This document shows positions 48,108-59,575 of a stretch of 64,000 nucleotides of DNA, piece by piece. The position numbers and the translations under genes were made by a program. The number at the start of each line of letters is the position of its first letter. Position 1 is the stretch's first letter. Origin of the DNA: Haemonchus contortus (lineage: Eukaryota > Nematoda > Chromadorea > Rhabditida > Trichostrongylidae); the NCBI GenBank assembly GCA_000469685.2, contig LS997563.1:13431440-13495439 (forward strand), in the 5' to 3' direction. Below the pieces are notes generated by a model, which was not told where the DNA came from, made no database searches, and saw nothing but the letters and a program-made list of their open reading frames with translations.

Positions 48108-50639
48108 TCCCCTCCCCCAGGTAATTTTGCCAGAAGAATAACCTGGTTCACTCAGTCCATATAAGCGCGGTTAACATGAGATGTTCAAAGAAGACGAGCG
48201 ATAAGACTGGACCTAATCGCATTGGAAGCCTATAAGCCTCAATATCAGGCTGTAAGTGCCGAGATGGGCAGCTTTATGGTCGGCTTGTCGTCTTCGCAGC
48301 CGCCACCTGTTGGTAACACTTTCCAACCTTTTCTTTTATTCTCCATGCGATTCGGCTTATTCGACTAGTTTGAAAGTCCATGTGTACGCTTTCGATTTCC
48401 TTTCTGTTTCACTGTTACGAAAAATGTTCCTCATCGAGATCCGGAACTATTCAGTACTGTTTTTAGCTTAAAAACACGGTACGATCCCAACCCCTTATTC
48501 ATCATGTAGTTCGGTGGGCTTTTGTATTTTGCACGTAATCAGGGAGTTTGTTCCATCTAGAAATTAAAACCTTTTTTTGCATCAGTTATAGGGCTTTCAA
48601 GATTGTAGAAGAAGCGATTATGATTGATGGTAATAAGTGTTACCAGGTGATAACGTGTGATAAGGGATGATAGCGGAAGTTAGAGATTCGGAGCCACTTC
48701 AACTTGGTTTTTCTAGTAGAAGTCTAGCGCCTTCATGTGTGGGGGCTGAAAAAGGGTAGGGGGGGGGGGGGTGGGGAAGGCGGTCCATATGATATGGTGT
48801 GATGGAACGTAGCGGCAGCTGTTTAAATCTGGGTAAAAGCGAAATCCATCAAAAATTTGGTGAAGATCCCGTGTCAATAGTGGAAATCTGGCTCACACAA
48901 TTGAGCAGTGATGATGGATGGATGCAAAAGGCAGCAGGAGATAACGTCTGGTAAGGGCCGTTGGGAAGAAAGAGAGGATTCCTTCAGTAGGATCTCACTT
49001 TTGAAAAAAAGCCGTAGGATGGGAATAACGACGATGAGCGTTAGGCAGGGATAGAAAGTGATATTGATTCTAAAAACGTGAAGGGGCGCAGGGGAGTTGT
49101 GCGTATTATGGCACATATAGTCAATGGATCAAGCCTCGGACCGTTTTCTGTTCAGGTCAAATAACTTACCCACCCATCACCCCGCTTGATTTCTCGACGT
49201 ATAATTGAATAAGATAAAAGAGGCATAGCCTTTATCCCTGTTGCATGGTTGCCGTACTGCAAGGGGGAAGGCCAGCCAGTGTGGTGTCGGAAACTTGCCG
49301 ACAGTCTCGTCTGGGAGGATGAAAGCGCTAAACAGGGTTATGGTCACCTCTGTAGGAATGTGGCTGGTAGCAGAGTGAAAGAAATGAGTATATCCTAAAT
49401 GGTGCTGATCATCGTGGAAACCTTTTCTTTTTTATAATACAAAACTAAGATGTTTTCGAGCATCACCCAACAGAATCTTTTGATTGAACAATTTTTTCGG
49501 AGCCATTGAATATATTTTGTCTCCTAATGAACCTAGCACCCAAATTGTGTGCTTCATTTACCAAATGGGCATATTTTCCGTCTGCGATTCATCTATTTTT
49601 TGCTTTGGATCTCGTTATAGAACATGCCGATGCCCTCACAACTGTCCGGTCAGTATTGTCTCCCTGCTGATCGGCTAGCCCGTTTTGGGTGTTCGAATTA
49701 CGTTACGCTCCACTTCTTCCAAATAATATGCACTTTTTTGTGTTCGCTATAATCCCATATTTTAGAGCATTTTTTTAACTCAAGTAGTTTTGCAAAAATA
49801 TCTGTTGGCTTTGATTTCAACATCAGAATCTCCCTAGTGCTGTTATTCTTGAAGTTAATGAGCTCATTCCCCGATTGGAACTATCGTTGCAACGTTTAAA
49901 AGCATTCGGATCCGTTCTCAAGGCTCTTTTAATCGACATTACCTTTTCTGGCTATGTCCGTAAACTTTTTATTCCTTCAATATTCGGCTTTGTAAGCTCC
50001 GAAGCTAAAGACTACGGTGCCGGCCATCAATGGTCATTGCTCAGTATGTACATTCCATATGATTGTAGAAAGTCAATAGCCTAGCCGAGAACCTTTTTCT
50101 GCGATATTTATGGTGATACACTGAGAAAAGGGGCCCAAAATCTAGTTGTTCTCTCCGGAGGATGCCCCAAGGTTTCCTTCCACACCTCTCAGATTCCATC
50201 ATTTTCTGTCAAACACTCCATCAACCCTTACCTGTCACAACCACCGATTTACTCACTCCTATCCCCCTTATCACCTTTAGGAGCAGATACGTTTTTCCAA
50301 GGGAGACCATTATCCAGAGGTGGGAACAGAGGGAGGTATTATGATCACTTTAGTAACTGCTGAACAAAATTTTCAATAGACGATTACTTTCTTCTTTATC
50401 AGCCCCACTCAGTCTCCTTTTCACTAATTTACGGAGGCCGAGGCAGCGCCTCATAATGTAAATACAAACATTTGTTGTTGGCTGAGTTGGCAGCTTGTAT
50501 GCGAAGTGGTGTTTTCACAACAGAGCACTCGACATTTCAACATTACTTCTTCCCAAGTTCTCTGAACGTCCAAGTTATCTTAACAGCCCCTTACTGTAAC
50601 AATTTGCTGACCGAGATACCGATAGTCAGATAAGCTCTC
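48108..50639. other. Intergenic with a G-run and SINE scrap
   Basis: GGGGGGGGGGGG at about 48757-48769. A small SINE scrap (CAGTCTCGTCTGGGAGGATG, 49300-49321). A frame at 49875-50084 begins after AACATCAG but has no domain. Nothing else is seen. Confidence 0.4.
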
Positions 50640-51130
50640 AACAGCACAGTTCACGATAATTTTTGAGGTGTCCTTTTCAGGTTGAAAAGCGAAGGTGTTG
50701 ATGTAGAGGAGTACATCGGTGACAATGGAGCAAAAAGATCTGTCTACTTTAAGACTTTTCAATAGTAGAGGAAGTGAAGGTTGTACGAGATCGTAGTGAC
50801 GGGAATGGCATGTAAGGGGTGTTTGGACGAAATTTTACTTGCGCCCACTGCGCAGATGGATGGCTATATCCAAGTCGAAGTTGTTCGAAGCTGCTTTTCA
50901 CTGTTGACACGGGTCGAAAAGTTATTAGAACCTCCTACATGTGAGTCGCTTGAGATAGTGCAGCCCCTATAAAGCCATTGAAACTCATCCGCTGTGGGTG
51001 TGTTATTCACGCATACAATCTCTGGCCCCTTATTGTGTCCTACCCTGGAGTTTTTAACGATCTTATAACGGCAGGTATGGTTAGGGAAATCCCAGGAACC
51101 ATGTTTATAGTGAATTGGCCCTTTTAATAC
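50640..51130 (+). mobile_element. MITE group B, copy 5
   Basis: Starts CAGCACAGTTCACGATAATT and ends ATAGTGAATTGGCCCTTTTAA. The interior matches (GTTGTACGAGAT, AAAGCCATTGAAACTC). Confidence 0.82.
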
Positions 51131-53084
51131 GGATAGATTGGCAAGGAAGCAGACAAAGTAGCGAGGCTGAAAACGGGATAACCTTACTGGGATCTAGATG
51201 GCTGCTGCCCGTGTTGTTAGTGTACATAGTGGTTCAGCTTTATGAAAGGATGAATAAGGAGCCTCGTCTATACTAGGCGAGACATGAGAAACAGGATGTC
51301 ACCAATCATGAAAAGAAAAGGAGCGTTTCAGACGACGATGAAAGGGAAGGAAGTAGCGCTGCAGAACGAAATCAGCGTAATGCTCTGTGAGCAAAGCAAG
51401 TTGAAGGAATCAGCGTGTTTCTTGGGGAAAACTGAGGCTGGGTACTGACAAGTAGCCATGTGGAAATCAGAAATGGTTCAGTGCTCCCATCAATGCACCG
51501 AAACCTGCGCAGTGACTGTTTACTTTTCTGGTAGTTACAAAGTAAAAAGAGGATTGGAGGAGCAATACTCCCCGCGAGAATGTCAAATTGTTTTGGTCGA
51601 TGAACGTTCTCAAAGAAATGTGGATGAGGAGATTCATCTCATTCTGAGAGCTTGTGGCATCAAATTCCGTCCAAGCCAAACAACCGGCTAACATCTGCCG
51701 TTCGTTCAGGGTCGAACAAAATGAATTGGGGAAGCCTGCAGGCCCTTTATTGGATCCGATCTATTCTTCATAAAGAATTTCGTGCCAAAAACATAGTGCC
51801 CCTCTCATCCTTTCTAGAAGTTCTGGTCCTGCTTGTATCAGAAAATTCCGCTTTTTCAGCACCGTGAGTGTGCTGATGGCTCGTGCCGTAGTTCCATTCT
51901 AACAGAGGTTTCCATACAGTAAACGGAATCTCGGAAAAGTTCTTCTCGCTTCTCCTGGGAATTCCCACGATAACTTCGTATATTAGATTACCTCGTTGGG
52001 TCTTCGCGCCTCACCAGCCGTTGGATACTACGAATATTTACATGAATCCACATTTAGTGGCCGTCTATTGTTGCCTCTATTGGATGTGAACCCTACCAGC
52101 ACTGTGATGATTTTTTAAATTTGTTTACATTTAATAGAATCGCATTTCCGTCAGATGACCATGTGTAGCCGCTCCTCTCTTTCTCTCTTCAGATGACCAT
52201 GTATACCAGCTTTTCCTTCTCTCCTGGCGTAGAACTGACTTGCTTGTTTTCACTCGATGATGCAATTCCTTATCTGACTCTCAGGAACAATGGCCATAGT
52301 ATAGTGCACTGCCATGGGGACGTACCACTCTTGTGGTGCTTGGAAAGCAGTTTCAAGGAATTGTTTTATCCAAGGTCAGCAGGGTGGACATTCTGATCAT
52401 ACTGCCTTACTAAATGCCCGAAGGATAGGTTGGCGTCTCAGCGAAGCCCTTTCAGTTTGGGTACAGGACGGATTTAAATCGTCCCGTGAATGTGTTACAC
52501 AGTAACCCGAACATACACTCAAGCGCCTCCAAACATCCGTCACAGGAAGATATCCCGGGTGAAGTCCGTGGAGTAGGTGGTAGGGTCTAGGGGATACTGT
52601 ATCCCACGTCCGGGGGGACGTTAAAATTCCTCCAATGTTAGAGGCTCAGTTTACTTCAATGCATAGGCATAAGGTTCAGCAACAGTAGAGAAAACCTGCA
52701 ACAGTTACAGTTGAATGAGGAAACGACGGACAGCTTTTTATATACTTGCAAGTAGCAGCTCATTTGTCAGTCACTTCTCTGAAGCTGTTAACTGAGGCGA
52801 ATGGATTTTCCAGACGAATTCCCTCTTCTTTACCTCTTCTGTCTCTTAGTTTTCGCCACGAATGATTCTTAGCTATGATCACGATATCAGAGGTCTGCTT
52901 GAAAGCGACAATGACTCGTATGGGGGCGCAATGCTCAAGCTTCAAATCTTCAATTTCTGAGAGGGGTGTAGTACAGTTGGATCGATCAGAACCGATATGT
53001 TTGGTGGGAACCCTTGTGAAATAGGCTCCTAACAATGGTGTGAAATGACCTTTCTAATGCCGTTGAGTGCCAGTGCACAGTAGT
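51131..53084. other. Intergenic, no supported gene
   Basis: A 77-codon frame at 51458-51691 with four Cys is unremarkable. No shared repeat was noticed. Confidence 0.35.
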
Positions 53085-53195
53085 CCGGGTGGCGGAAGGT
53101 CTCCCCGAATTCCCACGGCTAGCGGCAGTGTCCGCGGCGACGCGATAGAGTGCGGCGAGCGCGACGCGCAGATCGGGGAAAAGGTACCAGGCCCC
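53085..53195 (+). mobile_element. Short GC-rich element (family E), copy 2
   Basis: GGTCTCCCCGAATTCCCACG, GTCCGCGGCGACGCG, GTGCGGCGAGCGCGACGCG and CGGGGAAAAGGTA; the two ends are inverted to each other. Confidence 0.7.
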
Positions 53196-54099
53196 TAGTT
53201 CTTCTCAATCGATTTGTTCTCTCAAAGTTGCTCGTATTCCTACCCATCATCAGTGGATGACACAAAGCGCCATTCACTAACAGACAAGCCTGAATCCACC
53301 TACATCTTCGAGCAGATACGGATACTTTTGGTCCGCGATTCACTCTCCTATCAGCCACTTGGAGTCGCGCCCCGTAGCCTCGCTTTCAATGGCTGGTGAT
53401 CCTTCAGTAAGAGGCAACCTTCAGTGAGGGAAATCCGTGGCAACCGCAGAATTAGACCGAGATATTGCATGCATACTGAAAATGTTTTCTTGCACTTGTT
53501 CTCCATGTATGGGACTGATTCTATCGCTCGCCAACACAAATCCATGGTGGGTTCGAGGCGATGTCGGCTCAAAACTGACATCTCAAATTCATACTTGGCC
53601 AGTTGCCAAGAATAGCTACAAACCGACAAATCAGGCTGAGAAGATGGAATATGCTTGCCAAAAATAGCAATATATGGTGGGTACACAACCTCAGAATGGT
53701 GCACAACCCCAGAACGGCACTCGGGCCACAAATGACAAGAACCGCTGGCGGCGCCTTCCTGTCATCAGCAAGGAGAGATAGTATCAGAAACCACTAAGGC
53801 CAATCTCTTTCAAAGTACGCATCAAGCTCTCTTTCTCTGATGTCATCGGCCCAATGTAGCTGACCATCTGCACAATTTAAGGGGATCAACAAGACTGACT
53901 AACCTTGCATTACATATTTTCATGGATATCCAGAAATTTACGAGAAAGAAACAGCACATTAGTACATAAACGACATAGCAGCACAACAGGGCACATTAGC
54001 GACCGTGAATGCTCATCCATTAACTAAAACGTGGCTGCTGAGAGCAAAATCCAATCCCTCACTCCGAGAAGGGCAGTTCTGCGAGTATCGCAGAGGTTG
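53196..54099. other. Intergenic, nothing recognised
   Basis: Overlapping frames up to 126 codons at 53351-53797 show no recognisable domain. Confidence 0.35.
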
Positions 54100-54510
54100 A
54101 ATAAGATATATTGAAGATACTTTAGGGGTCTTTTAATAGCAATTGAATCGTAGTACTGAGACAGCTGCCTGTCCTCCCACATGAGTTCATGATCATAATA
54201 GATTTGAGGAATACGTCCCCAAGACATCCCCTCAACACCGCAGAACTATGATGTGACCCAGAAGTCAGGTGATGGTGCGTCGAAGCCACCTCATTAGAAA
54301 TGGCTCTCGACGCCATTTATGGATCAACACCACTGAAGGACTTTTTTTAGTGGGGCTCGGTGACTGGTAATACCTCAACATGCGAGGAGACCATAATCGG
54401 CTATTGGGTGGCTTAGGAAGCGGGGTAGAAGTCATGTGGTCATTCAGATGTCTGCAGAAGTGAGTGACACCGTGGAACTTCGACGCGGACTCTTCGGTCC
54501 ATGGCGGATT
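54100..54510 (-). repeat. Dispersed repeat family G, copy 1
   Basis: In reverse orientation to 55830-56170: shared strings include AGTCCTTCAGTGGTGTTGATC, GTCGAGAGCCATTTCTAATGAG, AGTTCTGCGGTGTTGAGGG and GACAGGCAG. An end with the CACTCACTTCTGC string is also shared. No transposase was recognised. Confidence 0.78.
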
Positions 54511-55389
54511 TATAGGTAATGCTCGATGTAGAAGGTTGAATGAAGAAATTTTCGGATTTGAGTTGGTGATCAAGAGTGCTGTGTTTTGCCCGTCACCGAT
54601 ATCTGGCACCATAGATGCGGAGCATGGGAATTACGGTACATGGGCCATCCCCGCCCCTGCGGCCATCACGATGTTTCCTCCATACCCACATAGCTACACG
54701 CCATCTGTGGATGATGCACAACCGCAGTTAAAGTCTACGAAGCAATCGACATGAACTTCTCAGGTTTCTTGTGCACATACCAACATCCTCAAGTTGAGGT
54801 TGCTGCTATACTCTGCTGATGAGCGAACAGGCGTTTGGAAAGCTTCATGGGTCAAACTTCGCCATAGATGTTAACCGCCAGAGGGTTGAGATATTGTCTA
54901 ACGCATTCCTTCTCTCTCTCTCTCTTCCTGAACAAAGGCAAAGGTAAATTTACCGACTGATAGGCGACTCAAAGAGACTCAACGAGTGAGTCGGGTAAGT
55001 ATTGTTGGAGGTACGGTACGCGATGGGTATTGACTGAGTTTTTTTTTGGAGCGAATCTTTGGCATATGAGTAGGCGACATTTGGCATCGGCCCATCACAA
55101 AGCGGTCCAGATAGAAAACAACACGTGCCCAATAACACAATGGGGGCACATAAAATAAGCGTGCTTTTGCGTTTTGCCCGGGTTTTCCTCATACAGTACC
55201 TCTTCTTGATATACTGAGCTGCCACTTGCGACACTGATGCTATGAAATTTTAATTTTTACCATCTAAACTGGTTGTAACTTCGACACATTTGTGTTCGAT
55301 TCACCCAAACCCAAGTCTGCCCCATACAGTAAGGCGGCATCTGTGCAAAGGTTCCCATTGCTGCGCTATTACTTCAAACAGTCTTTCTC
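54511..55389. other. Intergenic, nothing recognised
   Basis: A short TCTC microsatellite at about 54910-54923. Otherwise no feature. Confidence 0.4.
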
Positions 55390-55540
55390 GGGTAGATACC
55401 TTCTCCCGAACGGCGTGTCGCCCTCGCCGCACGCGATCGTGCGTTGTGAAGGGAAAGATCTGAATTCGCAGTGGAACGATTCGGCAGTCGCCGCGGAACC
55501 GTGGGAATTCAGGGAGAAGTTTCGTTATCCGTTTTTCTCG
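55390..55540 (-). mobile_element. Short GC-rich element (family E), copy 3
   Basis: The reverse complement contains ACTTCTCCCTGAATTCCCAC, CCGCGGCGACTGCC and GTGCGGCGAGGGCGACACG, as in copies 1 and 2, with some interior insertion. Confidence 0.68.
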
Positions 55541-55591
55541 ACTATTTTGAACCCCTGACGCTTTGGCTTTCGCTGACTCACTTTTTACCAT

Positions 55592-55638
55592 GGGGAACTC
55601 GTACGTAAGCTTTTAACAAGCTTACGTACGAGTTCCCC
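55592..55638. repeat. Perfect 21-bp hairpin
   Basis: The left arm 55592-55612 (GGGGAACTCGTACGTAAGCT then T) and right arm 55618-55638 are exact reverse complements with the 5-nt loop TTAAC. No T-run follows, so it is not a bacterial-type terminator. Confidence 0.93.
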
Positions 55639-55829
55639 AAGTCTGTGAGGATTTTAGGGAGTTGACGTTTTTCTCTTCATTCACACGAAATGCTTCCATA
55701 GTGCTCTTCCAACTCCTTCCTGATCTATGACTATAAGTAGCCGCGAAAGAAGTCGATCTTCACAGTTGCCAAGAACGAGCAATTAGTTTCCAAAGCCGCG
55801 GTCACATACCCACATTGAGTTCTACCTAT

Positions 55830-56170
55830 GAATCAGCCATGGGCTGAGGAGTCCGCGTTGAAGTCCCTTAGTGGCACTCACTTCTGCGTACATTTGACAC
55901 CAGTCAGCGAGTCCCACTAAAAAAGTCCTTCAGTGGTGTTGATCCATAATTGGCGTCGAGAGCCATTTCTAATGAGTTGGCTTCGACGCACGATCAGCTG
56001 ACATCTGTGTCCGCGTCATAGTTCTGCGGTGTTGAGGGCAGATCCTGGGGACGTATTCCTCAAATCTACCACGATCATGAATACGTGAGGGAGGACAGGC
56101 AGCCGTCTCAGTACTATAATTCAACTGCCATTACAAGACGCCTTACGTTTCTTCAATACTGTCGTTGTGT
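55830..56170 (+). repeat. Dispersed repeat family G, copy 2
   Basis: Inverted partner of 54100-54510, with about 1.3 kb between the two. Roughly 80 percent similar by eye. Confidence 0.78.
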
Positions 56171-58592
56171 AGCCACAGCCACGACACCAGTGAGTGCCAC
56201 TGAGTACCAGCGACCACTGGAAACGAATGATAACAGTAGCGCTGCTACAGTTTCCGGGCGAATATCTAATTTAATTAGGAAGAAATCTATGATAAGCGAG
56301 ACAGTTCCTGCAAAACCGAGCAACGATTGATAGGGTCGATCGCTGATTGGTTACTGGTAACTGTGTAAGGGAACGAAAAACCCCCGCGACACTGTAAACC
56401 TTATCAGTTCCGTTGTTGAAGGTTAATGGGAGAAAGTCAGTGTCCAAAGAGCTCTCAAGAACTTCCAGCAACGTCTAATCCAATGAGTAGTTCATTTAGA
56501 TTGAATTCGAAATATCGCTGTGAGTTTTTTTTGGGAGGGGGGGGGGACCATCTGAAAAATCTTATGAGTTCATTCTTGTGTTGAAGAAATAGTTCCTCTA
56601 AAGGAGTTCCCCTTGCAGCCCCCATTCGTTCTTCAGTTCCTTTCCAGAGGTTGATCCGAAGGCACATTCCGCAGTCGGTCTATATAGTGGAAGGGTTCAG
56701 AAGTGACAGTGTCTTTGTCTGCGCTACATCGCCCTCGCTTTGAGTGCAGTTCCTCTCTGAAGGAAGATATCTCAGCTCGGTCGACCAGTCGATGCCTACG
56801 GGGCCATACTTGGATTCGTGGAAGCTTCTTGATATCAAATTTATCTACGCGACATATAAACTAATTGAAAAAAATTTAGAAGAAAGGAAGAGGGCCGCTT
56901 ACCCAGAACTCACCGCATTCTTCAAGGGGCGTTGTTCATTTCTGTGCTAATTTCTATCCCAATCAGGACACATTTCTGAGGGTAATTCTCATACAATATT
57001 GTCGCTTTTTCTTAGGGAAAGAAAATACTACTTTCTGGATGAATTCCGGCCTCAAGACACGGCACTTGAAAATTATAAAATTCAGGTGTAAGACGAAAAC
57101 ACTTTTAGTTTGAAAATCAGGATGCGGTATGATATGCTTCCTAATTTTCCACTTTTCAAAACTGATTTACTATCCAGTCAAGGCTGTTGCCTAGGTTCCG
57201 AGAAGAAGAATGGAAAGCTATTTACTCGGTTCCCCAGGCTCAGAAAAGTTCGTCGTTCCCGTTCAATTTAGTTCCAATATGGGCTAACAAGCTTGAGACT
57301 ACTTTGTACTAGAGAATTCGCTTCTTTTGGATGTAAAGCTGAAAGAGGTTTACTATCCAGATGCCTATGATTAATGCCATACAATTAATTCTCCATTATA
57401 AACGTCTGTTGCTTGCCTTTTTTATATATCGGTCTCTCATTCTGTTAATAATCCTCATCGCAGCTAATCACCTTAAAAAGTTGCCCAGGGCACTTTCATC
57501 GATCCTTCGATTACAAATTATCACACAGTATCACAGCAGCATACGTTCTAGCACTCTATTCTTTCGAGCGATTTCCAGAAATCCTAGAGCTCCCGATGAA
57601 AAAAAATCTTTTTGTTAAGTGCTAAACCTATCACATTTATGTGCATTGATATTTGCAAGTTTGTTCTGAGAAAATGGAGACAGCAGGGCGTGCATAGACT
57701 CTTACGGATAGCTAATGAATGTCATTTTTTGGATTCAGTCGGTCTCGTTTTTGAGAAGTACTCGACTACTTTAGGAGAGCAATGGTGTTCTATTCTGAGA
57801 TTGACTTATGGGAGCCAGCCAGTCTGGGAAATGGGCAGTTGAATTGGTTTTGTGTAATCGATTCGCCGCACGCGGCTGTCGCGAACCATTAGTCTCGTTA
57901 TTACAGTTCTAGCGTTCTTCATACAGCTCGATTGATATGCGATTATTATTCTTAGCATGATTCTTCTGTTCTTTTGTTCCTAAATTCCCTACCCGCTGCT
58001 ATGCTTCTGCTACGTTCCGCTTCATTCCTTCGCGCGCGATTTCGCTCCCGCCGCGAAGCGACAATTTTGATACATCTACACCACACCCAGCAAATCTATT
58101 GAGTTGGTGCAAAGCCGCTCTCTTGGACATTCATCTCGGAGCGCTAAAACTCGCCTCAGGTCAAACTTCATCTATTGCGATGGGAACCATTACATCCTGT
58201 GCATTTTCGCCAATGAGACACAATTTTGCTTATTTCCACCCATAATAGTCCGAGTTCCTCTGTCCAGACGTTTTGAAAAGTAGTAGTTAAATAGCAAAAG
58301 ATCTACCGAGTGCTTTCTCGTCAGGTTCCATGGAGCTATGGAGGAATATGGGAATTTTTAGGAGGTTCGACTTTGTTCACCCATTAAGCACAATGTTCCC
58401 TGTTGTCAAGCAGTATTAATTTCCCGCTCTCTTAACTTATGTACGGTCAGGAAATAAATCAATCTACGGTCAAGGAATGAATCATCCTTGCTGTTTACTT
58501 GCGTGTGACAGAAGCGTTGAGCATACCTTTTGGGGCCCACTCAGTTCATCTGGCACTTTCTTGCACAACTTTCTCACCTTCCTAGTTAGCTA
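56171..58592. other. Intergenic with a G-run, no supported gene
   Basis: A G-run lies at about 56536-56547. Short frames at 57361-57842 show no domain. Confidence 0.35.
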
Positions 58593-59169
58593 TTAGGTTG
58601 ATGCATAATTATTGCGGATTTTTTCACGGCTTCTTTTCTATCGATAAAAATGAACTTTTGAATTCGGGATTTTTGTAGAAATAATCTTCTCGCTTTCTCT
58701 AACAGAAATATGTCTAGAAAGTCATCTACATATACACCACAATATGCTCTATTACTTTGAGAAATGTTGAAAGGCGGCACACTCATAACGTGATTTCAAC
58801 GAACTTCTTGGCCATGGATCAGTCAGCCAAAGCCGAATAAAGAATGGAATCTGCTTCTGCGGTCGTCCTATTCACCAACAGATACTCCTATAGGTTATCA
58901 CGTCAATCGCCCGTTGAAAAATTGGTTAACGAACACAACTTTCGACGAAGTGGAAGGCTTGACGGCCTTCGTCAAGGCGTGATCGCCTCCAAGAATCAAA
59001 CTTCTTCGCCTGTGGAATCTGACCGCCAAGCAAAAGGGAAGCAGCGCTTGACGTAGATAGTGGATAGGTTCCAGAGCAATTATCTGAACATGTATTTGCT
59101 TGATATTTCTATCGTTTCTCCAAGTAAAATTTGCTGAAAAAAATCCGCAATAATTATGCATCAACCTAA
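58593..59169 (+). mobile_element. Internally deleted mariner element, copy 5 (reference copy)
   Basis: A clean 577-bp element: TTAGGTTGATGCATAATTAT at the left is mirrored by ATAATTATGCATCAACCTAA at the right, with TA on both outer sides as expected for mariner target duplication. In one frame the central part shows YSPTDTP, YHV, LKNWLTN and TFDEVEGL, which line up with the end of the mariner catalytic domain and the C-terminus; the first two thirds of the transposase are gone. The conserved PxDYH position reads Gly-Tyr-His here. Inactive. Confidence 0.92.
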
Positions 59170-59330
59170 TACAAATGGCCGGGGACCGAATGGTCAAATC
59201 CAGTTCTTGTGCTACAAATTGATCATATTCGATGATTGTCTTCAGAAGGGGTTGTCAACTTCGGAACGGCGACCACGGAGGCTCACTTAGCAGAACCTTC
59301 GAAAACAATACCCTAGACAGCGGGGAGACG

Positions 59331-59575
59331 GTCAAGTCGTGCGTCCGAGGGTGAGCGCGGCAAATTGCGCGGTGAAAATCATACCTATTCTGACGACTTT
59401 AGCGCCTACTATTTGGGCCCAATTTCAAAGTTTAGTAGAACAGTAGGATCAGCTGACCTTACCAATCTACCTTACTTCAGATTTGGGCCCCAATGATAGG
59501 CGCCGGAGTCATCCCAATTCGCCACGAACTTCGCCGCGCAATTTGCCGCGCGCACCCTCGGACGCACGACTTGAC
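59331..59575. mobile_element. Foldback element family F, copy 3 (best preserved)
   Basis: GTCAAGTCGTGCGTCCGAGG at the left is the exact inverse of CCTCGGACGCACGACTTGAC at the right, and complementarity continues through GCGCGGCAAATTGCGCGG. 245 bp, no coding. Confidence 0.88.

Noticed and set aside
55592..55638. Rho-independent terminator
   Set aside because: There is no downstream T-run and the context is eukaryotic; it is listed only as a palindrome.
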